Translations under genes and position numbers: made by a program
DNA from: DATKSS01 sp035533335
GTDB taxonomy: Bacteria > Chloroflexota > Dormibacteria > Dormibacterales > Dormibacteraceae
DNA: 52,530 bases
Assembly: GCA_035533335.1 (NCBI GenBank)
Contig: DATLUC010000132.1
Location: 1 to 52,530 of the forward strand
Direction of reading: 5' to 3'
The notes under the pieces: model-generated
Databases searched by the model: none
The model's input: only the letters and a program-made list of their open reading frames with translations
Told to the model about the DNA's origin: nothing
Shown here: one piece after another, positions 42,440 through 51,389 of the stretch
How the letters are laid out: every line of letters starts with the position of its first letter
Position numbering within the stretch: position 1 is the first letter of the stretch

Positions 42440-42934
42440 CTATTCCAAGAGGGCTGAAGATCTCCTGCGCTGGAACGCCTGGCCCGACCTGCGCCAGCTG
42501 ATCCAGATGCCCGCCAGCATGATCACGAGGAAGCCGGCCAGTGTGACGCCGAACAGGATCGGTCCTGGCTTTCCGGATTGGACGGCCGCCCCGAGTGGTC
42601 TCAAGTCGACCGTCGCGGCCCCGTTCAGCCAGGCTATGAGGCCCGTCACAAAGGCCGCCAGGGCCAATGTCCAGCGCTTCTCCGAAGCCGACATGCGAGC
42701 GAGGTCCAGCCGGTGCGGGCGCCCAGACGCCTGAATGTGTCCGAGGCGGCTGATCAGGACGAGCCAGACGATCAGCATCACGACGCCCACGCCGAGCGCG
42801 ATTCGCGGGTAGGCGGTGGTATCGATCGGCGTGAGGTCGGCCGAACCGGCCCATGCAGCCATCGGCAGCGCCCAGATCAGGCTGGTCAGGGCGGCAAAGC
42901 CGGTCTTTCCGAAACGCTCGACCAGGCCCGCCAT
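42440..42934 (-). CDS. Four-helix membrane protein, hypothetical
   Basis: 164 residues. Hydrophobic segments lie at about 10-28, 44-64, 85-105 and 130-150, with the last followed by a basic tail (SWRRSGQAFQRRR). Start ATG 42934 overlaps the preceding stop (TGATG), which ties it to the small gene upstream. No family recognised. Confidence 0.6.
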   Translation of the reverse strand: MAGLVERFGKTGFAALTSLIWALPMAAWAGSADLTPIDTTAYPRIALGVGVVMLIVWLVLISRLGHIQASGRPHRLDLARMSASEKRWTLALAAFVTGLIAWLNGAATVDLRPLGAAVQSGKPGPILFGVTLAGFLVIMLAGIWISWRRSGQAFQRRRSSALLE

Positions 42935-43058
42935 CAACTCTCGAACCTCTCGCTCAAGTACTGCTCGAAGGTGATTGTGCGTCTTTGTGCTCGGGGCAGA
43001 GCAGCCGGCCCTCGGCGAGCTGGCGGCTGATCTTGAACGGCAGCCACAGGTCGATCAT
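42934..43058 (-). pseudogene. Small gene with a frameshift
   Basis: From ATG 43058 the frame reads MIDLWLPFKISRQLAEGRLLCPEHKDA and then loses sense. A shift of one base near 42975 restores TITFEQYLSERFES and a TGA that overlaps the ATG of the next gene. The join reads like one conserved short protein of about 40 residues. AAGGCGG lies before the start. The shift may be real or a sequencing error. Confidence 0.45.
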
Positions 43059-43209
43059 CCGCCTTGGTCTGCTTGCGGCGGCTGAGGATGCGCGCGCGAT
43101 GGCGTGCCTGAGCTCCGTCACGAGATGCCGTCCCGGTGTCACCAGTCACCAGTCACCAGAACGTTCATTCGCGCATCAACCGGGTCATTCCTCGTACACT
43201 GGCTGCACA

Positions 43210-43237
43210 GCCGGTTCGCCGGCCCGCTTCGCTCGGG
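43210..43237 (+). promoter_or_regulatory. Two hairpins in the helicase leader
   Basis: GCCGG-TTCG-CCGGC (43210-43223), a UUCG tetraloop hairpin, is followed at once by a CCCG/CGGG stem (43223-43237). They lie within a leader of about 110 bases if a TACACT at 43195-43200 is the -10. Structured leaders are known upstream of cold-induced DEAD-box genes. Confidence 0.35.
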
Positions 43238-43309
43238 TCCTCTCTCGCCGTCATAGAAACGGTGTCCTGATCGCCGCAAATCCAAAAACGAGAGGACCAG
43301 GAGAATACG

Positions 43310-44545
43310 TTGTCTACATTCGCAGAAGCGGGCGTGAGCCCGCGCACAGTCGCCACCCTTGCCGCTCAGGGCATCTCGGAACCGGTCCAGGTCCAGGCGG
43401 AGGCCATCCCCGCCCTGCTCGCGGGACGGGACGTGGTCATGGAAGCCCCGACCGGGTCGGGCAAGACCCTCGCCTTCCTCGTGCCCATGGTCGAGCGCCT
43501 GCCACGCGGCGGTGCCGGGCCCCGTGCCCTGATCGTCACGCCGACCCGCGAGCTCGCACTCCAGGTCGAGAAGGTGCTTCGCCTGCTTTCGACCGGCCTT
43601 CGCTCGACCGTCCTGTACGGCGGCGTCGGCTACGCCACCCAGCGCCTCGCGCTGCGGCGCGGAGTGGACGTGGTCGTCGGCACGCCGGGCCGCATCCTCG
43701 ACATGGTCGGCCAGGGATTGCTCTCCCTTTCGCGCATCGAGTACTTGGTGTTGGACGAGGCGGACGAGATGCTCGACGCCGGGTTCGCGCCCTCGGTGGA
43801 GCGAATCCTCGGCCTCACTTACGAGCCGCAGACCGCGCTCGCATCGGCCACTATGCCGAGCTGGGTGGAGCGCATGGTCGAAAAGCACACCAACGACCCG
43901 GTCGAGATCAAGGTCGTTTCCGAGCACAAGGATCTTCTCGAGCACGGGATGCTGCGGGTCGACAGCGAATCGAAGCTGCAGACGCTGAGCAAGTTGCTGC
44001 GCCGCCACGGCGGCACCGCGATCGTGTTCGGGCGTACCAAGCACGGCGTCAAGAAGCTCAACAAGAACCTGCGCCAGATGGGGCACAACTCCGTCGAGCT
44101 GCAGGGCGACCTCTCGCAGTCAGTGCGCGACCGCGCGATGGCGTCTTTCCGCGAGGGCCGCACGCAGATCCTGGTCGCAACCAACGTGGCGGCGCGGGGG
44201 ATCGACGTCGACAGCGTGGGCTTGGTCGTCAACTTCGAGCTTCCCGACTCCGCACAATGGCTCACCCACCGCGTCGGCCGCACGGCCCGCATGGGGGAGA
44301 CCGGTCGCGCGGTCACGTTCGTGACCCCCGAGGACGAGCCGGCCTGGGTCAAGCTCAGTCGCCAGGGCGCACCCGACATTCGCGAGGTAGATGCTCGACA
44401 GCTGGTCGACGAGGGCACGTGGCTGTACCGCGAGTCGCGACCGATGCAGAGCCACGGCGCTCCGAAGGCTCGCGGCTCTCGCGGCGTCACCCGGCGCCGC
44501 GGCACTAGCTCGTGGCGCCCAGGTGCTCCCCAAAGAACGTCATAA
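43310..44545 (+). CDS. DEAD-box RNA helicase
   Basis: 411 residues starting at TTG 43310, well supported by AGGAG seven bases before it. Motifs in order: the Q-motif PVQVQAEAIPALLAG, I PTGSGKT, Ia PTRELA, GTPGR, II LDEADEM, III SAT, then IVFGRTKHG, ARGIDV and VI HRVGRTAR. The last 40 residues are basic and unstructured, which suits RNA binding. It unwinds RNA during ribosome assembly or decay. The 3' end overlaps the convergent hydrolase by 41 bases. Confidence 0.93.
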   Translation: MSTFAEAGVSPRTVATLAAQGISEPVQVQAEAIPALLAGRDVVMEAPTGSGKTLAFLVPMVERLPRGGAGPRALIVTPTRELALQVEKVLRLLSTGLRSTVLYGGVGYATQRLALRRGVDVVVGTPGRILDMVGQGLLSLSRIEYLVLDEADEMLDAGFAPSVERILGLTYEPQTALASATMPSWVERMVEKHTNDPVEIKVVSEHKDLLEHGMLRVDSESKLQTLSKLLRRHGGTAIVFGRTKHGVKKLNKNLRQMGHNSVELQGDLSQSVRDRAMASFREGRTQILVATNVAARGIDVDSVGLVVNFELPDSAQWLTHRVGRTARMGETGRAVTFVTPEDEPAWVKLSRQGAPDIREVDARQLVDEGTWLYRESRPMQSHGAPKARGSRGVTRRRGTSSWRPGAPQRTS

Positions 44546-45185
44546 CCCGACGCCAGGAGTCGTCCGCAGCCTCTTTGTCATAGGCGCGTCCGCCCTCGTT
44601 GAAGAACGAGTGGTGAGCGCCCGGATAAACCTTGATGTCGTGGGCGATCCCGCTCCTCTCCAACACCTGCTCTAGAGACCTGCCCGCGCGCGCGGTGAAG
44701 TCTTTCTCGGGGTATGAGCCGACGACGGGGCATAGGCGCTTGACCACCTCGAGCGGCCGAGGATTGACCCCGTAGAAGGGCGCGATCGCCTTGAGCCGTG
44801 AATCGGTGCAGGCCCATGCGATCGCAAAACCGCCGCCCATGCAAAAGCCGATGGCGCCCATGCGCTGGGCATCGACTTCGGGCATCTTCGCGAGCACGGT
44901 CAGCGCGGACTTCAGGTCGAAGATCCCGTAGCGGTTAACCGAGCCGAGCAGCATCCCGGCCATGTAGCGCGACATGCAGACGGCGCGGTTGCGACCGGTG
45001 AACAGATCGACAGCCAGGGCGGCGTACCCCTCATCCGCGAACCTGCGCGCGATGCTCTTCATGTTGTCGTTGAGGCCGTAGGCCTCGTGGATGACCACCA
45101 CGCCGGGATGGCGGCCGGCGCCACCGGGCAGCGCCAGGTAGCCGCCGCCTTTGAGCTCGCTCGCTTCGATGTCTCGCGTCAGCAT
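44505..45185 (-). CDS. Dienelactone hydrolase-family protein
   Basis: 226 residues. Alpha/beta-hydrolase with the DLH triad: Cys in GFCMGGG (nucleophile), Asp in SYPEKDF and His in YPGAHHSFF. VVVIHEAYGLNDNMKSIARRFADEGYAALAVDL is the family start. Hydrolyses lactones or esters of the dienelactone kind in the cytosol; no aromatic ring-cleavage genes are nearby, so the substrate is open. Confidence 0.9.
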   Translation of the reverse strand: MLTRDIEASELKGGGYLALPGGAGRHPGVVVIHEAYGLNDNMKSIARRFADEGYAALAVDLFTGRNRAVCMSRYMAGMLLGSVNRYGIFDLKSALTVLAKMPEVDAQRMGAIGFCMGGGFAIAWACTDSRLKAIAPFYGVNPRPLEVVKRLCPVVGSYPEKDFTARAGRSLEQVLERSGIAHDIKVYPGAHHSFFNEGGRAYDKEAADDSWRRVMTFFGEHLGATS

Positions 45186-45275
45186 GGTCGTCGCTTAGAC
45201 GTGAGAGATGGTAGTCGGGTAGAGAGGCCGGTTGCAGGCGGGCGGTATCCTTAACTACTCGCGCGGTCGCGGCGT

Positions 45276-45351
<76 letters not shown>

Positions 45352-45410
45352 AATTTCCGTATTCGAAATCGCCGTTACTGGCCTGACAATGCCGCCGCCG
45401 CCGCCGCGGT

Positions 45411-45446
45411 TGACACACTATCTGACACACTATTTGACACACTACG
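45411..45446 (+). repeat. Three 12-bp direct repeats after the tRNA
   Basis: TGACACACTAT occurs twice and TGACACACTAC once, at a period of exactly 12 bases, 60 bases after the tRNA end. They are placed and spaced like arm-type sites of tyrosine integrases, next to a tRNA core site. Confidence 0.7.
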
Positions 45447-45538
45447 TGCCCTCGAGTTCGGGTGTGTGGTCCCGACGCGAGAGATCAAGCGGCTGCGGAA
45501 CTAAGCCCCGGACACAGCGCGGCCGACCGATCAGACTC

Positions 45539-48355
45539 TCACTTTCTCCGATGTTTGGTTGGGGTCGATCGTGCTTCGATCACACCGGTTTCCGCCGCCC
45601 TAGCCGCGTTGAGGGTGATCAGGTGGGCCAGGATCTCCTCCTCGCTCAAAGGAAACTCCCAACCATATGCGGCATAAACAGCACGATCCAATCGCTCGTG
45701 AGCCTTTTCGAGCCAGGTCGGCCATTCGTTGTACAACTCTGTGAGCGCGCGCTTGTCCGGCTCGACCGCGAGCCAATTCCGCCGGAGCTCGTCTAATGCT
45801 CGCGCCTCTACAGCTGTGGCGGCAGCTTGCTCTGGAGTGCATTTCGGAAAGGGGTAGGTCTCAAACACCGATTCCGGCGTGTATCGGAAGCCGCTTTCCC
45901 GCTCCCGGACCTGCGATCCCTTCCGCAATGACCAAATGCCGTGCGGCTTGGCTTGAAGAACGCCGAACTTGAAATCGTCATCGAACGCAAACACGACCAC
46001 TTGTGTATCTGGCAAGGTGGCAGCCTCGACCCACACGAATATTCGGTGCTTCGAAACTCGCGCCGTGGCAAGATACCGGTCGAGACCGGTGAGCGCGGTT
46101 CTCATGTGACGGCCGGATGCGCCTAGGCGCCACCAATTCCTCTTTCTGGACTCTGAGCGATTCGTGTCGCGCTCGGGCTTCACAACGCGCTTCACATACT
46201 CAAATGGTGCTTCGTACAGCGCGGCTTCGTGCTCGGGCAGCGACTCGGGAAAGTCGATGATGAACATGTGTCGAGGCGGGTGTTCGATAAGGTCAGCCCC
46301 GTTCATCCAGGGCACTACGATGTCACTGTTTGGTTTGCCGTTCGGGTTCTTGCTCAAGAGCATGCTGTCTGCAACGTCGCTCGTGATCTCGAATTTGCCG
46401 ACCTTGACCGGTCCTTGGAAAGCGACATCAGAGTTCTCCCGAAGCCTCTTAGCTCGAGTCACGTCCAATCCCGCGGTCAGATCAGCGTTGATGCTAGGGA
46501 CTGCGGTGCCATCCAATGTTCGATCCTTTTCGGCTCCGTTGTCGAAACCAACGATCGACACATGGACCATCGCGCCCTCAACAACCCAAGGCTCATCGTC
46601 CCAGGCTGCGAAAATGTCGCCGGTCTCCTTGATCCGGTCGAGGATTTGGCGGTTTGTACCACTTCGAATTCCCTGCGTCCCAAGCAATCCCGCTCTCTCG
46701 AGCTTTCCTGCCTCGATGAGCGACCGAGCCTTCTCAAACCAGTAGAGGACATAGTCGGCCCCGCCTGGCACGCGACCACGCCACGTTGCTCGCAGGGTGT
46801 CGACATACGAGTCACCAAGGTCGCGGCGCATTTTCTGCGACCCGGAGAAGGGCGGATTGCCGACCACGACGTCCGACTCGGGCCACTCGGCAACCTTCGG
46901 GTGTGCGCTATCAGCTAGGTTGAGAACTGCGTCGCGGCACTCGATGTTATCGAGCGGTCTGAGGATCGGGTTCTTCAAGTACGCGAAGCCGTTCGAGATC
47001 ATCCATTGGATTTCGCCAATCCATATCGAGACTCTCGCGAGTTCGGCCGCGTAGGCGTTGATCTCGATGCCATGCACGACTTGTGGGCCGACTCGGGGAA
47101 TCTCTTGTGTAAGGCCCAACTCGGTAGATGCCCACAAGATCGCCCGTCGCTCAAGATCCTTAAGCGCTTGGAGAGCGATATAGAGGAAGTTGCCCGACCC
47201 GCAAGCGGGGTCGAGCACTCGATAGCTCGCGAGCCGATCTAGAAACTTCAGGAGGATCCCTCTCGCGTTGTCACGTGCCCGCGTCTGCGCGGCGCGCTTC
47301 GGTCCAGTCAGCGCCGCCTTCAGGTCGATACCCTGAAGCGCCTTGCGGACATCCGCTTGCATCGCTGCGAAGTCTCGCTCGAGCGGAGTAAGCACAACCG
47401 GGATGACGACCCGCTCGATCGAAGCGCGATCTGTGTAGTGCGCGCCGAGCTGACTCCTCTTGGCCGGGTCCAGGCCTCGCTCGAAGAGCGTTCCGAAAAT
47501 CGCTGGCTCAACCTGCGACCAATCCAGACGCGCGACCTGGCTCACAACATCGACCTGTTTGTGGTTCATAGGCAGGACGTCATCGTTGTCGAATAGGCCA
47601 CCGTTGAACCATTCGATGCTATGTGTGCCGAAAAAGCCGCCCGGAGCCTTCGACATGCGGCCGAACAACTCCCGGAGTTGCTCCGCGAATACCTCGGGTT
47701 GGTTTCGTGTGGCGGTCGCAAGATCACGCACAACACCGGCCGGGAGGAGGCCGGCGTCCTCTGCGAACAGACAAAACAGCACCTTGTTGAGGAAATGCGC
47801 TACCCGCTGCGGATCGTAACCGTTACTCCGTAGCTCGCTCGCCAGCGCCGCGAACGCACTCGCGGCCTCTTCCGTGAGTTGATCGCGTGTCTTGGTGGGT
47901 CGGAGCGCCTCCGGGTTGGTCATCACCGCACTGAGGATTCGGAGTGGCTCAGCAGGATGGTTCAACAGCTCGGTCAGGTCGAAGCGATGGACGACGGCGA
48001 TGGTGTTGGTGAAGTTCGTGTGCACCTCGAAGCGGTTAAGGTCGCAGACGACTAATAGCGGTGGATTGAATAGCGCCTCGCGATAGTCAAGAAGCTGCTT
48101 GTACGCGGCTCCCAGGTCTTTGTGCTTGCCTTTGTATTCCCAACCGAAGTAGCCGCGCTTCCAGACATCAGCCCATCCGTCGCCTCCGCTCGTCTTCGCG
48201 GCCCCCTTTTCGAATGCGTAGGACTCGCTGTCTGGATCGCTATTCGGCGTGGGTTGACCGAGCAGACCGCACAAGTCGATGAAGTGTTCCTGCGCGGCGG
48301 CTTTTTCGGTGGCCGAATTTTCTATCCATTTCAAGGCGAATTGGGAAGCGTTCAT
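45539..48355 (-). CDS. MmeI-like type IIL restriction-modification enzyme (single chain)
   Basis: 938 residues from ATG 48355 (MNASQFALKWIENS, the usual start of the family; an ATG at 48367 adds four residues). The N-terminal nuclease region has DVWKRGYFGWEYKGKHKDL, which supplies the acidic and E-x-K residues of a PD-(D/E)xK site. A helical spacer follows, then an N6-adenine methyltransferase with motif I LDPACGSGNFLY and motif IV NPPF, then a target-recognition region (WWRLGASGRHMRTAL) and a C-terminal helical part. MmeI is of similar length. The enzyme should methylate one strand of its site and cut about two turns away; the recognition sequence is unknown. It lies in the integrative element as likely defence cargo. 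Confidence 0.85.
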   Translation of the reverse strand: MNASQFALKWIENSATEKAAAQEHFIDLCGLLGQPTPNSDPDSESYAFEKGAAKTSGGDGWADVWKRGYFGWEYKGKHKDLGAAYKQLLDYREALFNPPLLVVCDLNRFEVHTNFTNTIAVVHRFDLTELLNHPAEPLRILSAVMTNPEALRPTKTRDQLTEEAASAFAALASELRSNGYDPQRVAHFLNKVLFCLFAEDAGLLPAGVVRDLATATRNQPEVFAEQLRELFGRMSKAPGGFFGTHSIEWFNGGLFDNDDVLPMNHKQVDVVSQVARLDWSQVEPAIFGTLFERGLDPAKRSQLGAHYTDRASIERVVIPVVLTPLERDFAAMQADVRKALQGIDLKAALTGPKRAAQTRARDNARGILLKFLDRLASYRVLDPACGSGNFLYIALQALKDLERRAILWASTELGLTQEIPRVGPQVVHGIEINAYAAELARVSIWIGEIQWMISNGFAYLKNPILRPLDNIECRDAVLNLADSAHPKVAEWPESDVVVGNPPFSGSQKMRRDLGDSYVDTLRATWRGRVPGGADYVLYWFEKARSLIEAGKLERAGLLGTQGIRSGTNRQILDRIKETGDIFAAWDDEPWVVEGAMVHVSIVGFDNGAEKDRTLDGTAVPSINADLTAGLDVTRAKRLRENSDVAFQGPVKVGKFEITSDVADSMLLSKNPNGKPNSDIVVPWMNGADLIEHPPRHMFIIDFPESLPEHEAALYEAPFEYVKRVVKPERDTNRSESRKRNWWRLGASGRHMRTALTGLDRYLATARVSKHRIFVWVEAATLPDTQVVVFAFDDDFKFGVLQAKPHGIWSLRKGSQVRERESGFRYTPESVFETYPFPKCTPEQAAATAVEARALDELRRNWLAVEPDKRALTELYNEWPTWLEKAHERLDRAVYAAYGWEFPLSEEEILAHLITLNAARAAETGVIEARSTPTKHRRK

Positions 48356-48500
48356 ATGCCCGGCCATCGTAAACGCCCGTGCATGATGCGGCTCGGTGAG
48401 ATAGGCCTTCAGCCACTTCGCCTACCCAATGCGGGCAAGGATGTCCGGTGGCTGCAGATCGCGTCTGGCAGGTTGCGAGGTGGTCGACTACCTTTGCGCG

Positions 48501-49034
48501 GTGAGCAATAGCCGACCCGAGCTGATTCTAATTTGGGGCGTGTCGGGGGCGGGCAAGTCCACCTACTGCCGTTGGCTCCGGGACGCGCACGGATACGCCT
48601 TCGTTGAGCACGACGAAGTCGCCGGCGCACGAGGGTCCCAAGGGCAGGCCGACCGGGATTGGTTGGCCATGTGTAACGGCCAGATCCCGCCGATCGGATT
48701 CGTGGTCAAGAGACGCGGAGAGGCAACCGTCGTTGAGGTTGGGTTCCGCCCCGCCGAAGGAACAATCGCGATTCTCCGCGAGCTCATCGACGCCGGCGCC
48801 TCGGCGTGGTGGTTTGACGGCGACCGAGACGGCGCCCTCGAGAACTGGCGCTGACGCGCCAAGCCAGTTCTCGATGCCTTCTGGCGAGTCCAGCTTGGGT
48901 ATGTCGACAGGAATTGGGCTGAAATCGCCGAGATCTTCCGCTCGTGCATCGTTCGGTCAATCGGTCCTCGCGGAGCGACTCTGCCGGTGGAACAGATCGA
49001 CCTCTTGATGTTCGGGCCCGAAGAGGGCAGGTAG
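48501..49034 (+). pseudogene. P-loop kinase gene interrupted by an in-frame TGA
   Basis: GTG 48501 starts SNSRPELILIWGVSGAGKST, a Walker A of small-molecule kinases or zeta-toxin-like ATPases. A TACCTT at 48489-48494 ends 6 nt before it. The chain runs to GALENWR and meets TGA at 48852-48854. Without any frame change the next 59 codons continue as plausible protein (RAKPVLDAFWRVQLGYVDRN, ending EQIDLLMFGPEEGR) to a TAG at 49032. The TGA could be a CGA-to-TGA nonsense mutation, and readthrough is possible but not shown. The gene is in the cargo of the element. Confidence 0.6.
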
Positions 49035-49041
49035 GCAAGAC

Positions 49042-49644
49042 GTGGAAATCCTGACCGCGGTCCTCGGCGGCTTTGTGGGGGCGCTGATCGGGCTCCTGAT
49101 CGCGCTAGTCGGCCAGTCGCGCGAGGACGACCGTCTGCGCCGAGCCGAGGCATGGCGCCAACAAACGGCCAAGCAGGTTCGGCTCCGAGACGAACTCGCG
49201 ACGGCGCTGCGGCTCGTGTACGCGGTCGCCGCCGACACGGGCATCTTCCGGTGGGTCCCGCCGTCTCAAGCGTCGAAGGACCCGAACTATGCGAAGCGTC
49301 GGGCGGAGATCGACGCCCTCTACGAAGAAACGAGGGCAGCCGACATTCGCCTCCGGCTAGAGGGCGCGACGATTGCCTGGCGCCCTTTGGCTGACGTCGC
49401 GCGAGAGCACCAGCGCTTCCGGGATGCGCTCAACACGCTCGACGAACCCCAGGCCTCGGCGGAGTCCAGAGCAGCCGCCAGGACGGATCTCGGCGAAGCC
49501 CACAAGGCTATCTCCGGCGTCGCCGAAACGCTGCACGAGACATTCGCCACATACCTCGACGCCCTGACTCCGCCGGGCCCGCCGCCGGCACCCTCCGGGC
49601 TTCGGTCATGGCTCCGACAAGCTGAGGAGTGGATGCGCAGCTGA
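49042..49644 (+). CDS. Membrane-anchored helical protein, hypothetical
   Basis: 200 residues from GTG 49042, 7 bases after the kinase remnant. One N-terminal helix (VLGGFVGALIGLLIALVG) is followed by a long, charged helical domain, probably coiled-coil (REDDRLRRAEAWRQQTAKQV). Similar small proteins with a single anchor and cytosolic coil occur in many actinobacterial mobile elements, but I do not know a function. From its stop to 49830 is a 186-base stretch with no gene that I can support. Confidence 0.6.
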   Translation: MEILTAVLGGFVGALIGLLIALVGQSREDDRLRRAEAWRQQTAKQVRLRDELATALRLVYAVAADTGIFRWVPPSQASKDPNYAKRRAEIDALYEETRAADIRLRLEGATIAWRPLADVAREHQRFRDALNTLDEPQASAESRAAARTDLGEAHKAISGVAETLHETFATYLDALTPPGPPPAPSGLRSWLRQAEEWMRS

Positions 49645-49830
49645 CCCCAAGGGTCCCCACACCCGGCAGCATAATGACGACGCGCGCGGAAGGCGTGCCA
49701 ACCGCGCCGTGGCATCTTCGTTGTGGACGCCCTCTTCTGGACAATCGTATCGATCGCAGTCCCGAGGTTCGTGCTGTCGCTGGCTACGATGATCCGGCCT
49801 GGTCGACTTGCAAAGGCGTAGTTCGCGTCA

Positions 49831-50964
49831 CTAATCAAGCGACCGATCCATTGCGTCGGCGGCGTCTCGCATCAGAGCCGGCATGACGTGCGCGTAAGTG
49901 TCCATCGTCACCGAGATGCGGCTATGACCGAGGGTTTCCATGACCACTCGTGGCGAAACGTTCTGGGCCAAGAGGAGGCTTGCGCACGAGTGCCGTAAAT
50001 CGTGAAATCGCATTCGTGGCAACTTTGCTTTGCGCAGAACTCGCCGGAACATCCGCAATACGTTGCGTTGGTCGAGCGGCTGCCCCGTAGAAGAGGTGAA
50101 TACAAATCCTCTCTCGTGCCAAGCGACGCCCGCTGCTCGGCGCCACCGGGTTTGCTCTAGTCGAACAGCCCGCAACGCCTCAGTCGTTTTTACGGGCAGG
50201 ACAAGGATTCGGCGACTCCGTCGAGTCTTCGTCTCCATCAGGACTTGGCCTCGCCCCGAGATCCTTTGCAGCGACTTGTTGATCATGAGCTGCCTGCGGT
50301 CCAGATCGATGTCGTGCCATTGAGCTCCGAGCGCCTCGCCGAGTCGGACTCCCGTGCTGATCGCCAACATCACCAAACCTTCAATCGGTTCACCCCTCGC
50401 CGCAGCGAGCAACCTCTTTGTTTCTTCTGGCGATAGCACACGCACATCCCTGTGACTTATGCGTGGTGGGTCGACCAGCTTGGCCACGTTTTGCCCGACT
50501 AGGCTCCAGCGGACCGCTTTGCTCAGCGCGATTCGCAGAATGAGCAGGAAATATCTCACAGTCGTTGGGGAGAGGCTTCGATCAGCCTGTTTGTGCGCGA
50601 TAAAGCCTGCGACATGCTGGACGCTGAGCCTTTCAAGCGGCACTCGGCCGAGCTCAGGCACCAGATGAAGGCGCACAACTCCTTCGTAGGAGGCGTACGT
50701 CGATGGGCGAAGCGTTGGGCGAACCGCCATGAGCCATTGCTCGAGAAAGGCGGCCACTTGTGGACTCCGAGAAGGTGGTGGGGATCCGTCAGTGACGTCA
50801 TTGACAAGCTGGCGAACTCGCTCCTCCACCTCCTTCTTCGAGTTGCCATAGACGACTTTGCGGCGGTGGCGGGCAGACGACTCGCCGAGGTCGACTGAAC
50901 CACTCCAACGTCCGTCTGCCCGCCGGAATACCGAGCCAGCGCCTTTGGCCCGTCGTTTTGGCAC
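49831..50964 (-). CDS. int: Tyrosine integrase (phage/ICE type)
   Basis: 377 residues from GTG 50964, which overlaps the excisionase stop (TAGTG). The N-terminal part has an AP2-like arm-binding domain (GSVFRRADGRWSGSVDLG) and a SAM-like core-binding domain (VAAFLEQWLMAVRPTLRPSTYASYEGVVRLHLVPELG). Catalytic residues are R207 (TGVRLGE), the K246 region, H321 and R324 (HDLRH), H347 (LGHS) and Y357 (MDTYAHV). It should recombine the element with the tRNA site. The frame continues to 51048, but the GTG at the overlap is the natural start. Confidence 0.93.
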   Translation of the reverse strand: MPKRRAKGAGSVFRRADGRWSGSVDLGESSARHRRKVVYGNSKKEVEERVRQLVNDVTDGSPPPSRSPQVAAFLEQWLMAVRPTLRPSTYASYEGVVRLHLVPELGRVPLERLSVQHVAGFIAHKQADRSLSPTTVRYFLLILRIALSKAVRWSLVGQNVAKLVDPPRISHRDVRVLSPEETKRLLAAARGEPIEGLVMLAISTGVRLGEALGAQWHDIDLDRRQLMINKSLQRISGRGQVLMETKTRRSRRILVLPVKTTEALRAVRLEQTRWRRAAGVAWHERGFVFTSSTGQPLDQRNVLRMFRRVLRKAKLPRMRFHDLRHSCASLLLAQNVSPRVVMETLGHSRISVTMDTYAHVMPALMRDAADAMDRSLD

Positions 50965-51389
50965 TAGAGACGGGCAGTCGACTGACGCAAGCGTCCTAGC
51001 AAGCCGCTTGGCGTCTGCGGCTGCCAGCAAACCTGCACCTCGATCCATTTCTCGAGCTGCGCTCTCGGTATCCGAGTCGATCTGCCGAGATGCACGGCAG
51101 GCAGCTCGCCAGCTGCCAACAGCGCGAACACTTTTGAACGACTGATGCCCAGAGTTACAGCGACTTCCGCCGGTCGGAGCAGGAGACTGGCCTTCGAATC
51201 CTCTTGGTCGAACGAGGGGGGAACCCGAGCGGCGCGGGTTCCCCCTTGCCCCCCTCCGCGCCGATCGAGAACGGGGGAGAGATATGAGGATTTGGCTGCC
51301 CGTTGGGAAACTAGAGATCTCGCCGATGGCGTTGGTTGTGGCCTAGCAGACACCGCGAAGCTCTGCTCCGTGATCGAAGGAACTGTCAC
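50964..51389 (-). CDS. Excisionase-like HTH protein
   Basis: 141 residues from GTG 51389, which overlaps the stop of the upstream conjugation gene (GTGA). The C-terminal half is a MerR/excisionase-type winged helix (LRPAEVAVTLGISRSKVFALLAAGELPAVHLGRSTRIPRAQLEKWI). The N-terminal 60 residues are low-complexity and may be a leader. It ends on the first base of the integrase start. Its role would be to direct the integrase towards excision. A strong hairpin lies inside the coding sequence. Confidence 0.8.
   Translation of the reverse strand: MTVPSITEQSFAVSARPQPTPSARSLVSQRAAKSSYLSPVLDRRGGGQGGTRAARVPPSFDQEDSKASLLLRPAEVAVTLGISRSKVFALLAAGELPAVHLGRSTRIPRAQLEKWIEVQVCWQPQTPSGLLGRLRQSTARL
51217..51245 (-). 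promoter_or_regulatory. Perfect 11-bp hairpin inside the excisionase gene
   Basis: GGGGGAACCCG (51217-51227) pairs perfectly with CGGGTTCCCCC (51235-51245), loop of seven bases. It lies upstream of the HTH-coding part. It could slow ribosomes or end transcription before the HTH and integrase are made. No T-run follows on the minus strand. Confidence 0.45.

Noticed and set aside
45390..45408. A GCC-repeat run after the tRNA, considered as part of the attachment site.
   Set aside because: Simple triplet repeat; common in GC-rich DNA and not shared with another site in the window.
49723..49821. A 32-codon hydrophobic frame (GTG 49723) after the cargo genes.
   Set aside because: No ribosome-binding site, no family and a very short length; kept only as intergenic sequence.
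51191..51213. A stretch in the excisionase gene (TTCGAATCCTCTTGG) resembles the tRNA-Ala 3' part and could be the second attachment site.
   Set aside because: The match breaks after about 16 bases with at least two mismatches and lies inside a coding sequence. True attachment repeats are normally exact over the tRNA end.
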